Assembly: GCA_028673005.1 (NCBI GenBank)
Contig: CM054113.1
Location: forward strand, 44,396,834-44,460,833
Origin: Tanypteryx hageni
Taxonomy: Eukaryota > Arthropoda > Insecta > Odonata > Petaluridae
DNA length: 64,000 nt
Reading direction: 5' to 3'
Part shown: positions 33,561-45,489 of the stretch, in pieces
Layout: every line of letters begins with the position of its first letter
Numbering within the stretch: position 1 is the first letter of the stretch
Program-made: the position numbers and the translations under genes
Notes under the pieces: model-generated
Told to the model about the DNA's origin: nothing
The model's input: only the letters and a program-made list of their open reading frames with translations
The model's database searches: none

Positions 33561-33991
33561 ACATTCTAGTGTTCTGCGGTATTTCCTTAAAATAAAAAAT
33601 TTCAATAAATGTCTCTTATGGCTTAGAAACGTTTCCATTCCATCTCAATCAATAGTCAACTCGCATAAAAAGCTTTTTGAGGTCGTGTTATCTTGTAGAC
33701 TCAAAACTCAACTAATGGTCCCATGGTGATTTTGAAAATACCAAAAAACATTCCTTTAACACTAATTATCACTAATTGCTTAAAACACACTTAATCTAGA
33801 ATGAATTATTTCAGTATTGCTCTTAGAGGTTTCCCGTACTGTTCTAGATTTTAAAATCACTCTGTAGTAATGTATATGCTTAAAGTGGCACTAAAAATCA
33901 TAACACACCTTCTAGCCACCAGTTAAAACGCATAACCCCGAATACATTCATTTCAGAATTTTTTCCGCTTTTTTTATTTTGTCCCACTGTG

Positions 33992-34050
33992 CGTCCGTCG
34001 GCATACCTTCCGACGGCATAACGTCCGTCGGCATACCTTCCGTCGGCATA
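33992..34050. repeat. Minisatellite of about 14-bp units, right part
   Basis: Continues the GTCCGTCGGCATACC array interrupted by the Transib element, starting with the duplicated CGTCC. The mirror copy is at 45431-45489. Confidence 0.85.
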
Positions 34051-36550
34051 CCGTCCGAGTACCACCATAGGTCGCTATGCAAGGATGTAAAGCGGAACGA
34101 TTTTGCTCAAACTGATAATTAGGGTGTAGTGACTTTTATTATTTATTTATTTCGTGTCTAAAAAGTAGAGAATTGGGCAGATGAAGTGCAGAGAGAGTAA
34201 AGAAAATGTATTTTCTTTGGATATAGTTTTATTCATAATCGTTATCTACTTCGGCGACTTTCGAGCACTTTAGTTAGGGTATCCGAAATATTTAATTGAT
34301 ACGTACTTTTGCAAATTCTCGTTCCTAGAAAAATATATCAAATTTCTTAAAATTTTGTGTTTAATTATTTGTTGATTTTGATTTTATATGTATTTGCAGT
34401 TTTTCCTTGGTAACGGTGATTAATTGCGACATCATCCTTCGATTTTGTAAACGCGTTATCCATATTTAAGTGTTTGGAACTTTCCAGCTTTTCGGGAAGC
34501 ATTTTTGCCACCAAATCAGTGTGTGGCAATAGCTAAGGCTTAGCTGAATTAGAAAATATTTTCGCATAGATTTTCTTGGTTGCTTATTGAGCGTAGAGTG
34601 TCATAGGCGCTAGAGAAACACTGCGTTATGTGTTTTAAATACTTCAATAAGATTCTCATTCATGGAAACTGCCAAAATATACATTTTGATTATTAAACTT
34701 GGTTTCTTCTGGATGTTTACTCTCGCTACGATAAACGCTACGTCCTTACTATAGATATGAAAATTAAACGCAACGAGACTAAATAAAAATTTAATAATTG
34801 ACTCCGTTTTCGAGTATAGGTCGTTATGAACTATCAAGCAGACGCCAACGATCGCATCATTTACGATAAATTCCGTCTCTGAAGTGACAGAAAGTTTTCT
34901 AATAATAGGAAAGATTAAATTTTCCACCTGTTTTCATATATACTCCCCAGGTCACAGTGCTTTAATCATTACAAGATTCTAGATTAACTATTAACTGTGT
35001 GTGTTTAATGACAACAATGAAACTTTTAGAATTTGGCTTTATGTAGATCTATCTTGTGTGGTTTAAATTTGACTAACATTTAAAAGTTGACCAGGATTTT
35101 TATATATGGTATAATATCCTTAGTGAGTTTTTTTGCTGACGTTGCATGGAGTCACATGATATTAAGAGTGCGCCATATTTGATTCGCATTATTTTAACAT
35201 GTGTTATAGTACAGCTACGAACTCAGGGCAGTCGTGCTCCTGAAAGAAGAAATTTTATTTTTGTCGAAGTGAGGAGTCGAATACATGCCAAAATATAGAG
35301 AATGTATGCTTAGAAAAAAACGTCAATTTTTCTGGACTACTTGAAAAATTATAAGGTGCATAGCATTTCCGTCCGCTTTAGCTTTAAGTAGATTTAAGCT
35401 CAAATTTGTTCAAGTATTTATGGAAGCAATTTGAGTGTTCTAAATTTGATTTGCCGATTTTTTTATAACAAATAAATTAAACAGATGGCTGTTTTTGTTC
35501 AAGATTTGACAAATTTAATGAATGTTTCGCTATTTTAATTTGCGCAGAAATTATCCGAAGAAGTTTTTGATATTTACTAAGTAATCAATTTCTATTAATG
35601 ATATTATATACATAATATCCTTATTCTGTACGTTGGTCCGCTGGAACGCTCTATAGAAATCCCCATAAGAGAACACTTAAAAATACCTTTTTTCACTTGC
35701 AGGCATTTTTCTTTTGAAAAATTAAATTAGAAGTAATTTACCTACGATCTTCGGACCTGGACCATTTTAAAGAAAAATAAACCTAGATTCTTATCATTTA
35801 CATTTGCCTTCGGTTCGATATCGCTCAAGTAATACGTTTAAATCACATTTATTGGAAAATTTTAAGCTTGTTAAAGATATGTTGTCTTGCCGACCATGTC
35901 ATTGTTAAACCTCGAGATTGTCTGGCGTCCTTATACTATATGCGAAAGGATAGTGTGCTTTGAATGCTTTAGTACGAGCGAGAGAAATATTTTTATTATA
36001 TAATTTTATCAGCCAGCAAAGCTCACACTCTCATTTTCGATTTCTATTAATACCCGTGCTTTTATAATTTATCCAAAATATTATGGCTAGCAATTTATGT
36101 AAGCAATCGTAAGTAACCAACTGTTAGTCAATATTCACCGTCTTTTTTGATGGGAAATCACGCTAGACATTATGATATATCCAAGACGGGAAAGGTGGAG
36201 TACTTTGTGCAGGATTTCAAACCGAAGATTTTACGAACTTTTACTTCAAGATAAATATATGCATCTCTTCGCCCATAGGCGGAGACGTTGACACCTTGGT
36301 GTGTTTTGCATTCTGGTGCTGGCAGCTACTTTTTCTTGTTAACGAGAGAGCTTTCTGACTTGAAAGGAAAACGTGTGGACAGACTAGGGTTATTAACGAT
36401 TAAATAAATAATAATAAAACTTTTCTTGCTCCAGTTTCTTTTAATTAAAATATTTTCCATTCATAGTGGCCTGCTATAGTTTCGTCGTAATACTTAGTTC
36501 GATCACCATTACTTGCAGCCCGCCATATATTTCGAAATGTATTTTGCGTA
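34051..36550. other. Unique-looking part of the left palindrome arm, no gene recognised
   Basis: No protein similarity is apparent. A 105-codon minus-strand frame (34610-34927) is open and starts MENLIFPIIRKLS. I do not recognise it, and its presence in both arms is due to the duplication, not selection. The mirror stretch is 42931-45430. Confidence 0.4.
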
Positions 36551-36690
36551 GGGATGTAAAGTAGGGAATAAACCCGGTTTTTCCCGCGAAAAAACAGGAA
36601 TTTTTGGGGGGAAAAACTAAATACTGGGAAAATTGGGAAAATAGAGAATTTTAAGTCAAGTTGCCTTTAAATCTATCTGCATCCCTAGGC
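36551..36690. repeat. MITE-like inverted repeat, left-arm copy
   Basis: TAGGGATGTAAAGTAGGG at the left and CTGCATCCCTA at the right are inverted termini. Inside are imperfect CCCGGTTTTTCCCGCG and TGGGAAAATTGGG runs of the kind seen in hAT-related MITEs. No clear 8-bp duplication is present. The mirror copy is at 42791-42930. Confidence 0.55.
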
Positions 36691-37083
36691 AGACCGTTGC
36701 AGAAATACATTAAATGCAAACAAAATTATTGTGGCATATTACCCTTATCAAGATAATAACTACTTCGTATGAAAATAACTTAACCCTTCCCATGTAGCTA
36801 AAATATACCAAAATTTTAATTCTTGTTCATTATTTTAGACATATATTTTTTTAAATTTTATATTTTTAGAGCTTATTCAGTCAATTACATACTTGAATGA
36901 AATAAAATTACTTTTATAACATACATATGATAAATATGTATATGCTAGTAATTACTCATGGACAATATTATGGTTTCACTGCCATGTTTTCAAATCTGGG
37001 GGTGTATCCCTGAATACATAATCTTTAATTAACAGTATAATATATACATTATTACATTCAATTATGCATGCATATATATACAT

Positions 37084-37347
37084 CTACCCCTCTTTAGTTA
37101 AATTCAAAGGTTTTTTGATTTGATAATCCTGAAGGAATCCAGATAGATGAAGGAAGGGCTTTTCCGTGCATGTCTTGCAAAAATAAATCATTCTCTTTCT
37201 CTTATTTCTTTTATGGCATACTACACATCTGACAGTCATTTTATTTCTTTCCCATAAAATGTGATTTTCCATCCAATCGCTCATCAGCTGGTCCTTGCAA
37301 TGGGCTACCTCAGTTTCTTCTCTGTGTACCTTCTCTTTGAACTTCAC
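37084..37347 (-). pseudogene. piggyBac transposase C-terminal zinc-binding tail, left-arm copy
   Basis: The 87-codon frame holds RCVVCHKRNKRKRMIYFCKT followed by CTEKPFLHLSGFLQDY. This CxxC...CxxC...H pattern is the cysteine-rich C-terminal domain of piggyBac transposases, which binds the terminal repeats. The DDD catalytic domain is not recognisable upstream, so only the tail survives. The frame itself has no internal stop. Confidence 0.78.
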
Positions 37348-38518
37348 ATTTTTGAATCATACTCGTATTTGACTGTAATATTGAATGTTAAAAATTGCAC
37401 TATATATAATAGAGAGTATGTTATGCTTTAACTAAAAATAATTCAGAAACACAAATAAGTAAATAAACAGTAAATTATAAAATATATATTTTTAAATGCA
37501 ATCAAGTTGTGAGACAAGTAGTACTTGACTAAGCCAGCCACATTTCAATAGTTTGTCCTGCATTCTGATGAATCCCAAAAATGTCCCCCATTTGCTCAAT
37601 TTTTCCTGCTTGTCTCGCATTTTCACAAACAATCACACTTGAAAGTTGAGCAAATCGTTTAAGCTCTTAGGTTTGTCACCTTCGCTCAATATTAGCCATC
37701 AGTTCAAATTACAATGTAAACTATTGATTTAATACATTGTCACAGGCAATAAATCACACACACAGTCATTCACCAAATATGGTGTGATCAGTGGTGCCAT
37801 CTGTCAGTCGTAATCCAAAGCTTTTAGTGTTGATATCCTGGACGGCAAAATATTCCGGTAATCTCACCTGAGGTAAATACCAAAACATCGTTGCCGAGAT
37901 CTAGTAATTTACTTTTGATATCTCACATACATTCCATGCTTATAATAGGAGAATTTATTACATTTCAGTTGTGAATATTAATATTTAAAAAGGCGAAGAA
38001 GATTTTTTTCTCTGGAAAATTTGAACCACTACCAGAGACACACGTCAAGTCATATAAGTAAGGAAATGACCCAAACCTCATTTTACATACCTTTCTCATT
38101 TTTTTGGAAATTTTCAAATTTAAAGCACTTTCTATTTTATTTAAAAACTTTCTCATTTAATTAAGGTGTCCCACATTTGCTACTTTTAAATTCTCGCATG
38201 TCCTGCATTGGCTACTTAAATACCTGGCTGCTTTCTACTTGACTCTTGTAAGATTATACATTCATTCCAATGTATTTAAATATTGTTAGACTAATAAATA
38301 TTATACAAATATGATATTTTCAAATATTTTCTATATTTATGCAGAATATACAATATTTAATGTTATTTTATCCCCAGAAAATGGTTTGGCCAAATCATCA
38401 GCATGAAAAAATTTTTCAACAGAGCACCATGGATTAAATAGGAAAAAGATAGCAATCTGCCATTATTGTAAAATTTGATACAATTTTCTAAATGCAACAA
38501 AGATGGAATTATTAACAG
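37348..38518. other. Inner part of the left palindrome arm, no gene recognised
   Basis: AT-rich. A 63-codon minus frame (37965-38156) is mirrored at 41325-41516, but I do not recognise it. Phrases such as GCAGGACATGCGAGAA and AGCAAATGTGGGACACC recur loosely and may belong to the piggyBac element or to another repeat. Confidence 0.35.
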
Positions 38519-38523
38519 ATATA

Positions 38524-38591
<68 letters not shown>
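38519..38591. repeat. AT microsatellite at inner left arm
   Basis: About 73 bases of AT with one G interruption near the start. It separates the arm from the terminal repeat of the central transposon. The counterpart in the right arm (40928-40971) is shorter. Confidence 0.95.
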
Positions 38592-38595
<4 letters not shown>

Positions 38596-38732
38596 GGTGA
38601 TCCTTATAATGGGGGGGGAAACAAACGTTTTATTTTGAATAGGGGCACCAGCCTATCTTGTTCCAATATTTAAAAAAATAATATTTCCAAAATTTGGTAA
38701 ATATTAGATGAAATTTAGAGGTTGCTACCAAA

Positions 38733-38734
<2 letters not shown>
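38592..38734 (-). repeat. Extra copy of the central transposon's 3' terminal repeat
   Basis: TTAGGGTGATCCTTATAATG through GGTTGCTACCAAAGT is the exact inverse of 40786-40929. It is a relative (about three quarters similar by eye) of the transposon's own 5' terminus, which starts at 38793. The transposon's 3' terminal repeat is therefore present on both sides of the palindrome centre. Confidence 0.9.

Positions 38735-38792
<58 letters not shown>
38735..38792. repeat. AT microsatellite between the extra terminal repeat and the central transposon
   Basis: About 58 bases of perfect AT. It marks the left inner boundary of the palindrome spacer. Confidence 0.95.
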
Positions 38793-38797
<5 letters not shown>

Positions 38798-40929
38798 GGT
38801 GGTCCTTATTTTTTGTTTTGGAAAACTGGAGGGGGGCATGTTTTGAATCTGTTCCATTATGAAAAAAAATAATTTTGGTAAAATTAGGTTAGTTTTGAAT
38901 AATATTTAGGGGTCGCTACCAAGATCTGCAAAATCGCAATATATCATAATGCTAAACATAGGTGCACTCATTTTTATATTAGTTTAAATTTTAAACTTAT
39001 TTGAATTGAATTGTGAATTGTAGATACTTAGTATTGAAAATTGTGATGCAGCACCCATTGGTCAATGTTACGCAATGTTGCAATAGATATAACCTTTCAG
39101 ATGTACCCCTCATAAATCCTGCATAAAGTCCACTTGCAAGAGCACTCTTTGTGTTATGAAATAGTCCATATCAGGTCTTTTGGAACAATCTAGAACTGTC
39201 CAGAGCGTTATAGAACCTTCATAAACAATCGTAAATCGTTCCTCAATTCGTGTAAGTCGCATTCAGCAAAGGGAAGCAACAGCTAAACAAATAATCTCTC
39301 AATTTAATCCAACAGTTCCGCTAGCTGTGCATTGAGATGGGAAGCTGCTGCCAGATCTTACTGGAAAGGAAGTAGTTGATCGTCTTCTTATTTTAGTCAC
39401 AGGTGATGGAGTAGAACAACTGCTCGGTGTTCCAAAAATTGCGGCTGGAACTGGATTGGAAATAGGCAAGGCTGTTGTTGAAACTTTGAAACTGTGGAAT
39501 CTAGCAGAGAAAGTGAAAGGAATGTGTTTTGACACTACTGCGTCAAATACTGGAAGAAAAAATGGAGCATGTCTTTGGATTGAACAGAAATTAGACAAGA
39601 ACCTTCTCTACACTCCCTGCAGGCACCACATATTGGAGCTGGTACTGGAAGCTGTCTTCTCTGTCATCGTAAGTCCATCAGCGAGCCTAGAAATACTAAT
39701 CTTCAAGCGATTTCAAGCTCATTGGGTGTCACTGGATAAGTTCGAATACAGAACTACACTTGATGATGAGTTTACTGCCAGTGCTGTTGCCGATATTAAA
39801 GACGAAATAATCACTTTTGCTACAGACCAACTGAACCAGCAGCAACCTTGCGATGATTACAGAGAACTCCTGGAAATCTCTATCACCTTTCTTGGAAGTG
39901 AACCTTCTCGTGGAATTAGATTTCTTGCTCCTGGTGTAATGCATATGGCTCGTTGGATGGCCAAAGCCATTTATGCTATCAAACTGTGGATGTTCAAAGG
40001 CCAGTTTCCATTGAAGACAAAAGAGGAAGCTGGGATAAGGGACATAGCAATTTTTGTTGTGAGATTCTATTTGAAGGCGTGGTTTCAAGCTGCACTTCCA
40101 ACTGCTGCGCCTATAAATGACCTGATGCTGTTGAAGAACCTCCAACAGTACAAGACTACAAACTCAATAGTTGCCAACGCTGCTCTGAAGAAGCTTGCTC
40201 GTCATCTGTGGTACCTCAGCGAAGAGCTGGTTGCCCTTGCTTTCTTTGATAAAAAAGTATCAATAGATAAAAAAGCCCAATTGATTCAAGCTCTCCAAAA
40301 TGATGGTAATGAAGACCACTCAAAGAGAGTGACTGTCGATCTGGATAGCATCTTGGAGAAAAATTTGGACTCTTTTGTGTTTTGAGGTTTTTCGACATAC
40401 TTGGTCTTGACTCGAAATTCACAGAATTGGATCCCGAACTCTGGGCTTCTGATAGGAACTACATTGCCACAGAAAACTGCATCAGGTCCATCAGTTGCAT
40501 TAACAATACGGCAGAACACGGAGTTGCCCTGATCGAGGAATACAATCGATTACACACCCAGGGTGAACAGCAAAAGCAATTTCTTCTGCAGGTAGTCAGC
40601 GATCATCGGAGGAGATATCCAGACTTTGCGAAGGGATCACTTGCCACAAACAATTAATATACCATTGTGTCAGTATTGTTAAGTTCATAATGTGACAAGG
40701 TAGCATGTAAATTACCAACTCTAAATTTTATATGCTTTGTACTGCATTGCATTTTGTTTGAAATAAAGAAAACTTAATGTTTCAAACTTTGGTAGCAACC
40801 TCTAAATTTCATCTAATATTTACCAAATTTTGGAAATATTATTTTTTTAAATATTGGAACAAGATAGGCTGGTGCCCCTATTCAAAATAAAACGTTTGTT
40901 TCCCCCCCCATTATAAGGATCACCCTAAT
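38793..40929 (+). mobile_element. DNA transposon in the palindrome centre, ends TTAGGGTG(G/A)TCCTTAT
   Basis: The left terminus ATTAGGGTGGTCCTTATT and the right terminus AAGGATCACCCTAAT are inverted. Both extend about 135 bases inward, ending in GGTCGCTACCAAG and CTTTGGTAGCAACC. Both ends abut AT microsatellites, so a TA-rich target duplication is masked. The inside carries a transposase-like gene (39303-40657). Length is about 2.1 kb, plausible for an autonomous element that has decayed. Confidence 0.75.
39303..40657 (+). pseudogene. hAT-like RNase H-fold transposase, nearly intact pseudogene
   Basis: The frame starts near FNPTVPLAVH, meets a TGA at 39333 where a Trp codon is expected, and continues DGKLLPDLTGKEVVDRL. 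It is then open from 39336 to 40384. Key blocks are MCFDTTASNTGRKNGACLW (catalytic-type Asp and Asn, as in hAT DxxxxN motifs), CRHHILELVLEAVF (CxxH block), GVMHMARWMAKAIY (an RW block) and HLWYLSEELVALAFF. A one-base frame change near 40382 leads into RFFDILGLDSKF, then a HGVALIEEYN segment and the end at 40657. I know this as a widespread transposon-type protein in invertebrates, but cannot name the superfamily with certainty. hAT-like is inferred from motif order. Only one stop and one shift suggest recent death. Confidence 0.7.
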
Positions 40930-42133
40930 ATATATATATATATATATATACATATATATATCTGTTAATAATTCCATCTTTGTTGCATTTAGAAAATTGT
41001 ATCAAATTTTACAATAATGGCAGATTGCTATCTTTTTCCTATTTAATCCATGGTGCTCTGTTGAAAAAATTTTTCATGCTGATGATTTAGGCCAAACCAT
41101 TTTCTGGGGATAAAATAACATTAAATATTGTATATTCTGCATAAATATAGAAAATATTTGAAAATATCATATTTGTATAATATTTATTAGTCTAACAATA
41201 TTTAAATACATTGGAATGAATGTATAATCTTACAAGAGTCAAGTAGAAAGCAGCCAGGTATTTAAGTAGCCAATGCAGGACATGCGAGAATTTAAAAGTA
41301 GCAAATGTGGGACACCTTAATTAAATGAGAAAGTTTTTAAATAAAATAGAAAGTGCTTTAAATTTGAAAATTTCCAAAAAAATGAGAAAGGTATGTAAAA
41401 TGAGGTTTGGGTCATTTCCTTACTTATATGACTTGACGTGTGTCTCTGGTAGTGGTTCAAATTTTCCAGAGAAAAAAATCTTCTTCGCCTTTTTAAATAT
41501 TAATATTCACAACTGAAATGTAATAAATTCTCCTATTATAAGCATGGAATGTATGTGAGATATCAAAAGTAAATTACTAGATCTCGGCAACGATGTTTTG
41601 GTATTTACCTCAGGTGAGATTACCGGAATATTTTGCCGTCCAGGATATCAACACTAAAAGCTTTGGATTACGACTGACAGATGGCACCACTGATCACACC
41701 ATATTTGGTGAATGACTGTGTGTGTGATTTATTGCCTGTGACAATGTATTAAATCAATAGTTTACATTGTAATTTGAACTGATGGCTAATATTGAGCGAA
41801 GGTGACAAACCTAAGAGCTTAAACGATTTGCTCAACTTTCAAGTGTGATTGTTTGTGAAAATGCGAGACAAGCAGGAAAAATTGAGCAAATGGGGGACAT
41901 TTTTGGGATTCATCAGAATGCAGGACAAACTATTGAAATGTGGCTGGCTTAGTCAAGTACTACTTGTCTCACAACTTGATTGCATTTAAAAATATATATT
42001 TTATAATTTACTGTTTATTTACTTATTTGTGTTTCTGAATTATTTTTAGTTAAAGCATAACATACTCTCTATTATATATAGTGCAATTTTTAACATTCAA
42101 TATTACAGTCAAATACGAGTATGATTCAAAAAT

Positions 42134-42397
42134 GTGAAGTTCAAAGAGAAGGTACACAGAGAAGAAACTGAGGTAGCCCATTGCAAGGACCAGCTGATGA
42201 GCGATTGGATGGAAAATCACATTTTATGGGAAAGAAATAAAATGACTGTCAGATGTGTAGTATGCCATAAAAGAAATAAGAGAAAGAGAATGATTTATTT
42301 TTGCAAGACATGCACGGAAAAGCCCTTCCTTCATCTATCTGGATTCCTTCAGGATTATCAAATCAAAAAACCTTTGAATTTAACTAAAGAGGGGTAG
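42134..42397 (+). pseudogene. piggyBac transposase C-terminal zinc-binding tail, right-arm copy
   Basis: Identical to the 87-codon frame at 37084-37347, inverted. It is a passenger of the palindrome with no independent significance. Confidence 0.75.
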
Positions 42398-42790
42398 ATG
42401 TATATATATGCATGCATAATTGAATGTAATAATGTATATATTATACTGTTAATTAAAGATTATGTATTCAGGGATACACCCCCAGATTTGAAAACATGGC
42501 AGTGAAACCATAATATTGTCCATGAGTAATTACTAGCATATACATATTTATCATATGTATGTTATAAAAGTAATTTTATTTCATTCAAGTATGTAATTGA
42601 CTGAATAAGCTCTAAAAATATAAAATTTAAAAAAATATATGTCTAAAATAATGAACAAGAATTAAAATTTTGGTATATTTTAGCTACATGGGAAGGGTTA
42701 AGTTATTTTCATACGAAGTAGTTATTATCTTGATAAGGGTAATATGCCACAATAATTTTGTTTGCATTTAATGTATTTCTGCAACGGTCT

Positions 42791-42930
42791 GCCTAGGGAT
42801 GCAGATAGATTTAAAGGCAACTTGACTTAAAATTCTCTATTTTCCCAATTTTCCCAGTATTTAGTTTTTCCCCCCAAAAATTCCTGTTTTTTCGCGGGAA
42901 AAACCGGGTTTATTCCCTACTTTACATCCC
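42791..42930. repeat. MITE-like inverted repeat, right-arm copy
   Basis: Mirror of 36551-36690. Confidence 0.55.
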
Positions 42931-45430
42931 TACGCAAAATACATTTCGAAATATATGGCGGGCTGCAAGTAATGGTGATCGAACTAAGTATTACGACGAA
43001 ACTATAGCAGGCCACTATGAATGGAAAATATTTTAATTAAAAGAAACTGGAGCAAGAAAAGTTTTATTATTATTTATTTAATCGTTAATAACCCTAGTCT
43101 GTCCACACGTTTTCCTTTCAAGTCAGAAAGCTCTCTCGTTAACAAGAAAAAGTAGCTGCCAGCACCAGAATGCAAAACACACCAAGGTGTCAACGTCTCC
43201 GCCTATGGGCGAAGAGATGCATATATTTATCTTGAAGTAAAAGTTCGTAAAATCTTCGGTTTGAAATCCTGCACAAAGTACTCCACCTTTCCCGTCTTGG
43301 ATATATCATAATGTCTAGCGTGATTTCCCATCAAAAAAGACGGTGAATATTGACTAACAGTTGGTTACTTACGATTGCTTACATAAATTGCTAGCCATAA
43401 TATTTTGGATAAATTATAAAAGCACGGGTATTAATAGAAATCGAAAATGAGAGTGTGAGCTTTGCTGGCTGATAAAATTATATAATAAAAATATTTCTCT
43501 CGCTCGTACTAAAGCATTCAAAGCACACTATCCTTTCGCATATAGTATAAGGACGCCAGACAATCTCGAGGTTTAACAATGACATGGTCGGCAAGACAAC
43601 ATATCTTTAACAAGCTTAAAATTTTCCAATAAATGTGATTTAAACGTATTACTTGAGCGATATCGAACCGAAGGCAAATGTAAATGATAAGAATCTAGGT
43701 TTATTTTTCTTTAAAATGGTCCAGGTCCGAAGATCGTAGGTAAATTACTTCTAATTTAATTTTTCAAAAGAAAAATGCCTGCAAGTGAAAAAAGGTATTT
43801 TTAAGTGTTCTCTTATGGGGATTTCTATAGAGCGTTCCAGCGGACCAACGTACAGAATAAGGATATTATGTATATAATATCATTAATAGAAATTGATTAC
43901 TTAGTAAATATCAAAAACTTCTTCGGATAATTTCTGCGCAAATTAAAATAGCGAAACATTCATTAAATTTGTCAAATCTTGAACAAAAACAGCCATCTGT
44001 TTAATTTATTTGTTATAAAAAAATCGGCAAATCAAATTTAGAACACTCAAATTGCTTCCATAAATACTTGAACAAATTTGAGCTTAAATCTACTTAAAGC
44101 TAAAGCGGACGGAAATGCTATGCACCTTATAATTTTTCAAGTAGTCCAGAAAAATTGACGTTTTTTTCTAAGCATACATTCTCTATATTTTGGCATGTAT
44201 TCGACTCCTCACTTCGACAAAAATAAAATTTCTTCTTTCAGGAGCACGACTGCCCTGAGTTCGTAGCTGTACTATAACACATGTTAAAATAATGCGAATC
44301 AAATATGGCGCACTCTTAATATCATGTGACTCCATGCAACGTCAGCAAAAAAACTCACTAAGGATATTATACCATATATAAAAATCCTGGTCAACTTTTA
44401 AATGTTAGTCAAATTTAAACCACACAAGATAGATCTACATAAAGCCAAATTCTAAAAGTTTCATTGTTGTCATTAAACACACACAGTTAATAGTTAATCT
44501 AGAATCTTGTAATGATTAAAGCACTGTGACCTGGGGAGTATATATGAAAACAGGTGGAAAATTTAATCTTTCCTATTATTAGAAAACTTTCTGTCACTTC
44601 AGAGACGGAATTTATCGTAAATGATGCGATCGTTGGCGTCTGCTTGATAGTTCATAACGACCTATACTCGAAAACGGAGTCAATTATTAAATTTTTATTT
44701 AGTCTCGTTGCGTTTAATTTTCATATCTATAGTAAGGACGTAGCGTTTATCGTAGCGAGAGTAAACATCCAGAAGAAACCAAGTTTAATAATCAAAATGT
44801 ATATTTTGGCAGTTTCCATGAATGAGAATCTTATTGAAGTATTTAAAACACATAACGCAGTGTTTCTCTAGCGCCTATGACACTCTACGCTCAATAAGCA
44901 ACCAAGAAAATCTATGCGAAAATATTTTCTAATTCAGCTAAGCCTTAGCTATTGCCACACACTGATTTGGTGGCAAAAATGCTTCCCGAAAAGCTGGAAA
45001 GTTCCAAACACTTAAATATGGATAACGCGTTTACAAAATCGAAGGATGATGTCGCAATTAATCACCGTTACCAAGGAAAAACTGCAAATACATATAAAAT
45101 CAAAATCAACAAATAATTAAACACAAAATTTTAAGAAATTTGATATATTTTTCTAGGAACGAGAATTTGCAAAAGTACGTATCAATTAAATATTTCGGAT
45201 ACCCTAACTAAAGTGCTCGAAAGTCGCCGAAGTAGATAACGATTATGAATAAAACTATATCCAAAGAAAATACATTTTCTTTACTCTCTCTGCACTTCAT
45301 CTGCCCAATTCTCTACTTTTTAGACACGAAATAAATAAATAATAAAAGTCACTACACCCTAATTATCAGTTTGAGCAAAATCGTTCCGCTTTACATCCTT
45401 GCATAGCGACCTATGGTGGTACTCGGACGG

Positions 45431-45489
45431 TATGCCGACGGAAGGTATGCCGACGGACGTTATGCCGTCGGAAGGTATGCCGACGGACG
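45431..45489. repeat. Minisatellite, right-arm copy
   Basis: Mirror of the array at 33992-34050, reading GGTATGCCGACGGAC-type units on this strand and ending at the Transib terminus. Confidence 0.85.

Larger units (their letters stand above)
29793..33991 (+). mobile_element. Transib DNA transposon, full length but inactive, with RAG-type terminal heptamers
   Basis: The left end is CGCAGTGGGTCAGAATCGAA. The right end read inward is CACAGTGGGACAAAATAAAA. Both continue into GCGGAAAAA. The pair form imperfect inverted termini, and the right one has the exact CACAGTG heptamer of Transib/RAG recognition sites. On both sides lies CGTCC (29788-29792 and 33992-33996), a perfect 5-bp duplication as known for Transib. 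The element is about 4.2 kb and includes a later SINE insertion (30840-31217) and an AT microsatellite. The transposase pseudogene fills 31376-33560. The giant palindrome begins inside it at 32778, so its right end occurs again at 45490. Confidence 0.85.
32778..38734 (+). repeat. Left arm of a giant near-perfect palindrome (about 5.96 kb)
   Basis: Position x in this arm corresponds to position 79481-x on the opposite strand for the outer 5.6 kb. Open frames on the two sides are identical in sequence and coordinates fit exactly (for example 33352-33564 with 45917-46129, 34610-34927 with 44554-44871, 37965-38156 with 41325-41516). The only differences I found are one extra base in the right arm near 41091 and the length of the AT tract (about 73 against 44 bases). 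The arm contains the Transib 3' half, a minisatellite, a MITE, a piggyBac tail and the terminal repeat of the central transposon. Confidence 0.93.

Noticed and set aside
34610..34927. A 105-codon frame duplicated exactly at 44554-44871
   Set aside because: Exact conservation is explained by the palindrome as a whole, not by selection on this frame. No protein similarity was recognised.
37965..38156. A 63-codon frame mirrored at 41325-41516
   Set aside because: Same reason: a passenger of the duplicated arms with AT-driven composition.
38793..40929. The whole palindrome as one giant transposon with 5.9-kb terminal repeats
   Set aside because: The left outer boundary lies in the middle of a continuous Transib gene and has no target duplication with the right boundary. 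An inverted duplication fits better.
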